Positions 1 through 5,004 of a DNA stretch of 5,004 bases are shown here, in pieces. This DNA is from an uncultured Alistipes sp. (lineage in GTDB: Bacteria; Bacteroidota; Bacteroidia; Bacteroidales; Rikenellaceae): assembly GCA_900768045.1 (NCBI GenBank), contig CAAGBL010000092.1, forward strand, positions 1 to 5,004. The letters are read 5' to 3'. The notes beneath the pieces are model-generated. The model was not told where the DNA came from and did not search any database. It worked only from the letters and a program-made list of their open reading frames with translations. The position numbers and the translations under genes are program-made. Numbering within the stretch: the first letter of the stretch is position 1; each line of letters opens with the position of its first letter.

Positions 1-105
1 AAGGGGTTAGATTTGGCTTATCGCAAAAGTGAGCACCCGAGGATAGTACTCAAACGTACAGCCTCGGGTGCTCAGCTTTTTGGGATAGGTCAAAGATGAC
101 CCCTT
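1..105. repeat. Long imperfect inverted repeat (hairpin element A) downstream of the GH2 gene
   Basis: The left arm 1-42 pairs with the right arm 62-105. From the base: 1-9 with 97-105 (one G-T wobble), a tandem G-A/A-G mismatch (10-11 facing 95-96), 12-22 with 84-94 (two G-T wobbles), one G-G mismatch (23/83), 24-28 with 78-82, two small bulges around 75-77, then a perfect 12-bp stem 31-42/62-73. At the tip, GTAC 46-49 can pair with GTAC 56-59 around a 6-nt loop. About 40 base pairs form in total. The right foot is 11 nt from the GH2 stop codon. The left foot coincides with the window edge, so the element may be longer. A simple intrinsic terminator needs only the inner stem; the role of the outer arms is unknown. 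Its architecture matches the element at 2717-2841. Confidence 0.8.
25..81. terminator. Probable bidirectional intrinsic terminator (inner stem of element A)
   Basis: A perfect 12-bp GC-rich stem (31-42 with 62-73) is followed by T runs in both directions. Read on the minus strand, downstream of the GH2 gene, the stem is followed by AC and four T (25-28). Read on the plus strand it is followed by AGC and five T (77-81). The GH2 stop codon lies 43 nt before the stem on the minus strand, so this is the natural end of that transcript. The slightly better plus-strand T run would also serve a convergent gene to the left of the window, which cannot be seen. Confidence 0.75.
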
Positions 106-116
106 ATCACAACAAA

Positions 117-2615
117 TTACTCTGTTTTGATAGTTATCTTCGCCGCCCTCACCCCCTTAGCGGTGGCTGTGAGCGTGATTGCTCCAGATTGCTCGGTGCT
201 CTCAACAATGGCGGTCATCATGCCATTAAAGACCTTCATCTGTGGCACGTGGAACAACTCCAACGATGTAGGGTCGCCATTGGCACCAGCACGATACTTA
301 CCCTCGCCCTTGACGCTATACTTAACCAAGTGCTGAGCATTAGGACATAGGTTGCCATTAGCATCAACGACCTTAACCGTGATAAATGCCAAGTCCTTGC
401 CGTCGGCCTTGATTGTTGAGCGGTCGGCCTCAAGCTCAAGGTGGTGAGGTGCTCCAGCTGTGCAAATCTCCTCCTTGGCAACGGCATTGCCCTCATCGTC
501 ATAGGCAACAACACGCACCGTGCCTGGCTCATACTTAGTGTCGAACCACATGAGGCGGTAGCGCTGCTGACGCTTAAACGACGTAGCAGTCTCCTGCTCC
601 TCCCATGTACCCTCGGCAGTAATCGACGTATCCTTAGTGCGAATGCCCTGACTCACACCATTGATAAAGAGCTCGGCTGATGGGTAGTTGGTATAAACAA
701 ACACGGGAGTTACCTCGCCCTCACGACCTGGCCATGTCCAGTGTGGCAAGATATGCAATGTCTCTGCCTCGGTATTCCAGTGGCTGCGATAGAGGTAGTA
801 GCGATCCTTTGGCAAACCAGCAAGGTCGATAATACCGAAGAGTGATGAGTGGCTTGGCCAGTCGGAGTAGTAAGGTGTAGGCTCGCCAAGGTAGTCGAAG
901 CCCGTCCATACAAACTCGCCAATGCCCCACGTAAAGTCATCATGCCAAATCCAGTCGTCCTCGGGGAGGTTCGACCAGCCGCAGTGCTCCACGTCGTATG
1001 ACGATGCCTGGTGGTCGTCGTACTTAGCCATAGAGCGACGCTCAACGGGGAACTTATACACGCCACGACTGCTTAGTGTCGAGGCTGTCTCCGAGCCAAG
1101 GATAATCTGCTGTGGCAGACGCAAGTAGTTATCTGGATAGCGGTGTGGTCGGTAGTTGAATCCGGCGACATCCATCACCGCAGCCATATTGTTATATACC
1201 ACATTGTGAGGCTGATCCATGCCCTGCGTTACGGGGCGTGTAGGATCCTCTCGATGACATATATCCTGCAAGTAGCGTGATAGCTTCGAGCCCCAGATGA
1301 CATCGCCCTGATCGGGCACTTCGTTGCCGATGCACCACATAACAACACTTGGGTTGTTGCGGAAGTGGCGAACAAGGTTCTGAAGGTCACGCTCCGCCCA
1401 CTCGTCGAAGTGCTTGTGGTAGCCATTCTTAAGCTTTGGCGTACGCCACTCGTCGAAGGATTCGAGCATAAGCATCATACCCATCTCATCGCAAGCCTCA
1501 ACAAGCTCGGGAGCAGGCATATTGTGCGACGTGCGGATAGCATTACAGCCCATATCCTTGAGTATGCGAATCTGGCGACGTATAGCCGCATCGTTAACCG
1601 CAGCACCCAAAGGGCCAAGGTCGTGGTGGTTGCACACGCCCTTAAACTTTGTCTCGACACCATTTAGGAAGAAGCCCTCCTCTGGGCGTATCTCGATAGA
1701 GCGGATGCCGAAGCGCACGCGGCACTCGTCATGCTTGTTGCCAGAGCCTCCAACTCTCACAACAGCGGTGTAGAGATAGGGGCGCTCGATGCTCCACAGC
1801 TTAGGCTCGCTAAGGATAATCTCCTGCGTAAAACTATCAGTGCCATACACATCGCCGAGGCTCGCAACGCCATATAGCTCCTTTCCGTCGGCATCGAGGA
1901 TGTCGATAGATACGTAGTAGTCTTTGATATGCTCTCCCTCGGGCAATACGCAATTAGTCTTGATGCGAATTGTGGCACACTCCTCGCTTATGTTGGGTGT
2001 GGTAATCTGCACGCCCCACATTGGGATATGTACCTGCTCGGTGATGATGAGGTGCACGTTGCGATAGAGGCCAGCACCAGGATACCAGCGTGACGAGTCG
2101 GTCTCGTTCTCAAGCCTTACAGCAAGCTCGTTTACCTCGCCCACCTTAAGAGCGTCGGTGATGTCGAAGTAGAAGGCGTTGTAGCCGTATGGCCAGTAGC
2201 CCACCTCATCGCCATTGACATAGACTCGAGCATGGCTCATAGCGCCATCAAAGAGGAGCGTAGCACGCTTGCCCTCCTCGAAGGCGGGCGCCTCAAACTT
2301 AAGGCGATACCAGCCAACACCCACAAACGGAAGACCTCCCGTGCGTCCCGCATGCTCCATAGCCTCCTGCTGACCATCTTGCGTGATGGCGGTATTCTGC
2401 TTGTCGTTGTTTACACTAAAAGGCCCATATATTGCCCAGTCGTGAGGTATCACAACACTCTGCCATGCGCTATCATCGTAGCCTACCTCGCTAAACACCT
2501 CGCTATCCTCACGTGTAAAGCGCCAACCCTTATCCAAGAGCTGCTCGGTGCGTTGTGCATATAGCGACGTCGTTAGCGCCAACATAGCCACGAGTAACAT
2601 TACTAATCGTCTCAT
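117..2615 (-). CDS. Secreted glycoside hydrolase family 2, beta-galactosidase-like
   Basis: This 832-residue enzyme probably removes terminal beta-linked galactose from glycans in the periplasm by the retaining GH2 mechanism. A Sec signal peptide (MRR, hydrophobic LVMLLVAMLAL, predicted cut after SLYA at 20) lacks a lipobox cysteine, so a soluble periplasmic protein is likely. Domains in order: sugar-binding jelly roll (about 22-195), Ig-like sandwich (about 197-305), TIM barrel (about 308-605), DUF4982-like module (about 630-715), C-terminal Ig-like module (about 722-830). Visible active-site motifs: NHHD 329-332, RTSHN 361-365, WCIGNE with acid/base Glu432, GSET with nucleophile Glu509, and WTGFDYLGEPTPY 570-582. 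The start at Met1 keeps the arginines before the hydrophobic core; Met6 would lose them. A promoter lies about 27 nt upstream, and no Shine-Dalgarno is visible, as usual in Bacteroidetes. Family and fold are near certain. Substrate is inferred; beta-glucuronidase or another GH2 activity is less likely. No SusC/SusD partner is in view. Confidence 0.92.
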   Translation of the reverse strand: MRRLVMLLVAMLALTTSLYAQRTEQLLDKGWRFTREDSEVFSEVGYDDSAWQSVVIPHDWAIYGPFSVNNDKQNTAITQDGQQEAMEHAGRTGGLPFVGVGWYRLKFEAPAFEEGKRATLLFDGAMSHARVYVNGDEVGYWPYGYNAFYFDITDALKVGEVNELAVRLENETDSSRWYPGAGLYRNVHLIITEQVHIPMWGVQITTPNISEECATIRIKTNCVLPEGEHIKDYYVSIDILDADGKELYGVASLGDVYGTDSFTQEIILSEPKLWSIERPYLYTAVVRVGGSGNKHDECRVRFGIRSIEIRPEEGFFLNGVETKFKGVCNHHDLGPLGAAVNDAAIRRQIRILKDMGCNAIRTSHNMPAPELVEACDEMGMMLMLESFDEWRTPKLKNGYHKHFDEWAERDLQNLVRHFRNNPSVVMWCIGNEVPDQGDVIWGSKLSRYLQDICHREDPTRPVTQGMDQPHNVVYNNMAAVMDVAGFNYRPHRYPDNYLRLPQQIILGSETASTLSSRGVYKFPVERRSMAKYDDHQASSYDVEHCGWSNLPEDDWIWHDDFTWGIGEFVWTGFDYLGEPTPYYSDWPSHSSLFGIIDLAGLPKDRYYLYRSHWNTEAETLHILPHWTWPGREGEVTPVFVYTNYPSAELFINGVSQGIRTKDTSITAEGTWEEQETATSFKRQQRYRLMWFDTKYEPGTVRVVAYDDEGNAVAKEEICTAGAPHHLELEADRSTIKADGKDLAFITVKVVDANGNLCPNAQHLVKYSVKGEGKYRAGANGDPTSLELFHVPQMKVFNGMMTAIVESTEQSGAITLTATAKGVRAAKITIKTE

Positions 2616-2641
2616 ATCTAAAAATTATTTATTGTCTTAGG

Positions 2642-2673
2642 CAAAGATAAGAAAATTAGTTCGGATAGACAAT
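2642..2673 (-). promoter_or_regulatory. Bacteroidetes-type promoter for the GH2 gene
   Basis: On the minus strand, a -7 box TATCTTTG lies at 2649-2642 and fits the Bacteroidetes consensus TAnnTTTG exactly. ATTG, a partial match to the TTTG/TTG -33 box, lies at 2673-2670. The gap between them is 20 nt, inside the usual 19-21. Transcription would begin near 2635, giving an A/T-rich leader of about 20 nt (2616-2635) without a Shine-Dalgarno. This is read by eye; no transcript data support it. I saw no convincing operator next to it. Confidence 0.65.
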
Positions 2674-2716
2674 TATTGGCGAGAGGTTTTTCTTATCAGT
2701 GCAGAGCGTGAGGAAA

Positions 2717-2841
2717 TTTTCTCGTCAGAGCGGTGCAGATGTGGCGCTGACATGAAAAAGCCACCGATGGGTAGTACTTAATGTACGTCCCATTGGTGGC
2801 TTTGATTGAAGCGCCGCAGATGCGCCGCTATCACGAGAAAA
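2717..2841. repeat. Long imperfect inverted repeat (hairpin element B) between the EF-G2 and GH2 genes
   Basis: The 125-nt element folds end to end. From the base: 9 perfect pairs (2717-2725 with 2833-2841), a 3x3 internal loop, 9 pairs (2729-2737 with 2821-2829, one G-T), a tandem G-A/A-G mismatch (2738-2739 facing 2819-2820), 9 pairs (2740-2748 with 2810-2818, one G-T), and an 8x6 internal loop. Then come 15 pairs (2757-2771 with 2789-2803, one G-T), a 2x2 loop, and GTAC 2774-2777 with GTAC 2783-2786 around a 5-nt loop. The right foot is 3 nt from the EF-G2 stop codon. It fills most of the intergenic gap and ends about 43 nt before the -33 box of the GH2 promoter. The inner stem is a terminator; the outer arms are unexplained. 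No clear target-site duplication flanks it. Confidence 0.82.
2755..2803 (-). terminator. Intrinsic terminator of the EF-G2 transcript (inner stem of element B)
   Basis: On the minus strand a 15-position stem (2803-2789 with 2771-2757) is followed by an unbroken run of five T (2759-2755), some of which double as the A-T base of the stem. One position is an A-C mismatch on this strand and a G-T wobble on the other. The stem begins 41 nt after the EF-G2 stop codon and lies upstream of the GH2 promoter, so it separates the two genes. In the plus direction the stem has only three T and is a weaker terminator. Confidence 0.8.
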
Positions 2842-2844
2842 GAA

Positions 2845-4998
2845 TTACTCTTCGTCAGTATCGGTGTAAGCCTTCAACAACTTATCCTGAACATCTGCAG
2901 GTACCTGCTCGTATGATGCAAACTGCATTGTGTAGGTTGCAGCACCTGATGTGAGTGATGACAAAGATGTTGAGTAGCGATACAACTCAGCAAGAGGCAC
3001 ACGTGCATTGAGGCGATCGAAGCCCTTATCTGACTCCATACCCATAATCATAGCACGGCGGTTCTGAAGGTCACTCATCACAGCACCCATATACTCGCTT
3101 GGTGTCAACACCTCAACGTTGTAGATAGGCTCCATAATCTTTGGACCAGCATTGCGGAAGGCCTCCTTAAATGCGTTACGAGCTGCAAGCTTGAACGAGA
3201 TTTCGTTTGAATCTACTGGGTGCATTTTACCATCATAGATAACAACACGAATATCACGAGCATAAGAACCTGTCAATGGGCCCTCGTCCATCTTCTCCAT
3301 GATACCCTTCAAAATAGCTGGCATGAAGCGAGCGTCGATAGCACCACCAACGATTGAGTTGTAGTACTGAAGCTTACCACCCCATGGAAGGTCGTGCTCC
3401 TCCTTACCCTTAATATTTACGGTAATCTCCTTGCCATTAACCTTATACTTTGATGGCTCTGGCATACCCTCGTAGTAAGGCTCGATAACCATGTGAACCT
3501 CGCCAAACTGACCTGAACCACCAGACTGCTTCTTGTGGCGGTAGTCTGCCTGAGCTACCTTAGTGATAGTCTCACGGTATGAAATCTTTGGAGCGTAGTA
3601 CTCGAGCTCCATCTTGTTCTCAGATGATAGACGCTGCTTAAGGATGTTGAGGTGGTGCTCACCCTGACCCTGAATGATAGTCTGCTTAAGCTCCTTAGAG
3701 TACTCAACAAGGATTGTTGGGTCCTCATACTTAGCGTCATTCAAAAGCTTACCGAGTTTCTCCTCGTCACTCTGCTCCTTAGCCTTAACTGCTGCACGGT
3801 AGCGTGGCTCAGGGAATACGATAGGCTCAACAGTTACAGGTGTAGATGGTGCTGCCAAAGTGTCGTTTGTACGAGTACCCTTAAGCTTAACTGTGCAACC
3901 AATATCACCTGCTGAAAGCTCTGTAACCTTAACACGGTTCTTACCAGCTACTGCGAAGAGCTGCGACAACTTCTCCTTGTTGCCTGTACGTGAGTTAACA
4001 AGCTCCATACCCTCGGTTACCTTACCACGAACTACACGGAAGTAGGTAATCTCGCCGATATGCTGCTCGATCTGGCTCTTAAATACGAATGCTACTGCTG
4101 GCTCGTCAGCCTCTGCCAAGAGCTCCTCGCCCTCGGTTGTAAGGAATGCAGGAGCCTTCAATGGACCTGGAGCCACGTTGATAATGAACTCCATAAGACG
4201 CTTAGTACCGATGTCACGCTTACCTGATGCACAGAAGATAGGCATAATATCACGCTTAGATACACCAAGCTTCAAACCAGCACGGATATCGTCCTGAGTA
4301 AGTGAGCCCTTCTCGAAGTAGAGCTCCATGAGTGCGTCATCGTAAACGGCAGCAGCCTCAGCAAGCTCCTGATTGAGAGCCTGAGCACGCTCCATCTCGC
4401 TCTCAGGAATAGGATGCTCCTCACGCTTACCATTCTCGTCCACAAACTTATAGAGCTTCATCATCAATACGTCGATGAATGAGTCGAAGCCTGCGCCCTG
4501 GTTAACAGGATACTGAACGATAACTGGCTTTACAGAAGAGTTGGCACGAACACCCTCCAATGTAGCCTCGTAGTTAGCCTTGTCGCCATCGAGCTGGTTT
4601 ACAACGCCGATAAGTGGCTTATTAAGAATGCGTGCATAGCGTGACTGAAGCTCAGAGCCAACCTCCCAGCCGTTCTGTGCATTGAGAACCATAACACCAA
4701 CGTCACCTACCTTAAATGCAGAGAACAACGAACCACAGAAGTCGTCAGAACCTGGGCAGTCGATGATGTTGAGCTTACGATCCATAAACTCAGTAAAGAG
4801 GGTTGTAGAGTATATCGAACGCTTGTACTCGTGCTCGATATCTGTGTTGTCCGAGATTGTGTTGTTATTCTCGATACTACCCCTGCGATCAATAACCTTA
4901 CCCTCGAAAGCCATTGCCTCTGCAAGGGTAGTTTTACCGGCGCCAGGAGCACCAATAAGAACGATGTTCTTAAGCTCTTTTGCTGAATAGTTTTTCAT
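2845..4998 (-). CDS. fusA2: EF-G2, divergent elongation factor G paralog of Bacteroidetes
   Basis: This 717-residue cytoplasmic translation factor has all five EF-G domains (E. coli EF-G has 704 residues) and should promote tRNA-mRNA translocation on the ribosome. The G domain (about 8-280) has P-loop GAPGAGKT 16-23, but its switches diverge: RGIT is replaced by YKRS (58-61), and DTPGHVDF reads DCPGSDDF 80-87, so Ser84 stands where the catalytic histidine should be. G4 is NQLD 134-137 and G5 resembles CAS 256-258. Domain II is about 300-385 and III about 392-470. Domain IV (about 471-600) keeps KQSGGSGQFG 490-499 and the tip His593 (E. coli His583 equivalent) in HPVDSNE. Domain V is about 601-700. 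This pattern fits EF-G2 of B. thetaiotaomicron, reported to translocate without GTP hydrolysis and to be induced by the regulator Cur during carbon starvation. That regulation is by analogy; its promoter lies outside the window. Tet(Q)-type protection proteins are a less likely alternative. Confidence 0.93.
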   Translation of the reverse strand: MKNYSAKELKNIVLIGAPGAGKTTLAEAMAFEGKVIDRRGSIENNNTISDNTDIEHEYKRSIYSTTLFTEFMDRKLNIIDCPGSDDFCGSLFSAFKVGDVGVMVLNAQNGWEVGSELQSRYARILNKPLIGVVNQLDGDKANYEATLEGVRANSSVKPVIVQYPVNQGAGFDSFIDVLMMKLYKFVDENGKREEHPIPESEMERAQALNQELAEAAAVYDDALMELYFEKGSLTQDDIRAGLKLGVSKRDIMPIFCASGKRDIGTKRLMEFIINVAPGPLKAPAFLTTEGEELLAEADEPAVAFVFKSQIEQHIGEITYFRVVRGKVTEGMELVNSRTGNKEKLSQLFAVAGKNRVKVTELSAGDIGCTVKLKGTRTNDTLAAPSTPVTVEPIVFPEPRYRAAVKAKEQSDEEKLGKLLNDAKYEDPTILVEYSKELKQTIIQGQGEHHLNILKQRLSSENKMELEYYAPKISYRETITKVAQADYRHKKQSGGSGQFGEVHMVIEPYYEGMPEPSKYKVNGKEITVNIKGKEEHDLPWGGKLQYYNSIVGGAIDARFMPAILKGIMEKMDEGPLTGSYARDIRVVIYDGKMHPVDSNEISFKLAARNAFKEAFRNAGPKIMEPIYNVEVLTPSEYMGAVMSDLQNRRAMIMGMESDKGFDRLNARVPLAELYRYSTSLSSLTSGAATYTMQFASYEQVPADVQDKLLKAYTDTDEE

Positions 4999-5004
4999 AG
5001 TATA

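Noticed and set aside
1..105. Integron attC site: the left arm contains GTTAGAT, which fits GTTRRRY, inside a long imperfect palindrome.
   Set aside because: The right arm has no matching AAC end (it reads ATGACCC), there are no L-box pairs with the usual extrahelical bases, and the neighbouring genes are not cassette-like.
2232..2564. Open reading frames opposite the two genes, such as 110 codons here and 102 codons at 4682-4990 on the plus strand.
   Set aside because: They lie fully inside well-supported genes on the other strand, have no recognisable domains and look like composition-driven shadows.
2747..2811. Kink-turn suggested by a second possible tandem G-A (2749-2750 facing 2808-2809) next to an internal loop.
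   Set aside because: The loop is about 6x4 with unpaired bases on both strands rather than a 3-nt bulge on one, so the standard geometry is not met.
2717..2841. MITE or insertion-sequence remnant with terminal inverted repeats TTTTCTCGT/ACGAGAAAA.
   Set aside because: No target-site duplication is visible at either edge, the other hairpin in the window has different arm sequences, and there is no transposase. It could still be a structural repeat family, so it is reported as such.
117..4998. A single operon of EF-G2 followed by GH2.
   Set aside because: A strong terminator with a five-T run (2755-2803) and a separate Bacteroidetes promoter (2642-2673) lie between them, and the functions are unrelated.
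2845..4998. Tetracycline resistance ribosomal protection protein of the Tet(Q) type.
   Set aside because: The length (717 residues), the EF-G-like domain IV with KQSGGSGQFG, and the conserved tip HPVDS motif fit an EF-G paralog better.

Overview
The window most likely comes from the chromosome of a gut-type member of the Bacteroidales. Three things point there: a match to the Bacteroidetes promoter consensus (TTG, 20 nt, TAtcTTTG), the lack of a purine-rich Shine-Dalgarno before the one start whose leader is in view, and two protein types typical of that group. One is a secreted family 2 glycoside hydrolase with a DUF4982-type module. The other is the divergent paralog of elongation factor G known in Bacteroides as EF-G2.

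Layout: both real genes are on the minus strand. Reading in their direction, the EF-G2 gene (4998 to 2845) comes first, with all but 6 nt of its upstream region outside the window. A 229-nt gap follows, holding a terminator hairpin and then a promoter. Next is the GH2 beta-galactosidase-like gene (2615 to 117), followed by a second hairpin at the window's left edge. Terminator plus promoter imply separate transcription units, so I see no operon or shared pathway. Both genes fit a gut commensal: one degrades glycans in the periplasm, and the other, by analogy with B. thetaiotaomicron, supports translation under carbon limitation.

The most unusual signal is non-coding. Each gene is followed within 3 to 11 nt of its stop codon by a long imperfect inverted repeat, much longer than a normal terminator (at least 105 nt at 1-105, and 125 nt at 2717-2841). 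Stem sequences differ, but the architecture matches: a GTAC/GTAC upper stem at the tip, a perfect or near-perfect 12-15 bp stem below it, and lower down an AGAT facing another AGAT (a tandem G-A/A-G mismatch) exactly 37 nt before the tip on the left arm. All six wobble-type differences in the paired arms are G-T on the plus strand. This looks like a recurring structured element, perhaps an RNA or a repeat family, that contains a terminator. I do not recognise it as a named family. The rest of the window is ordinary coding sequence.
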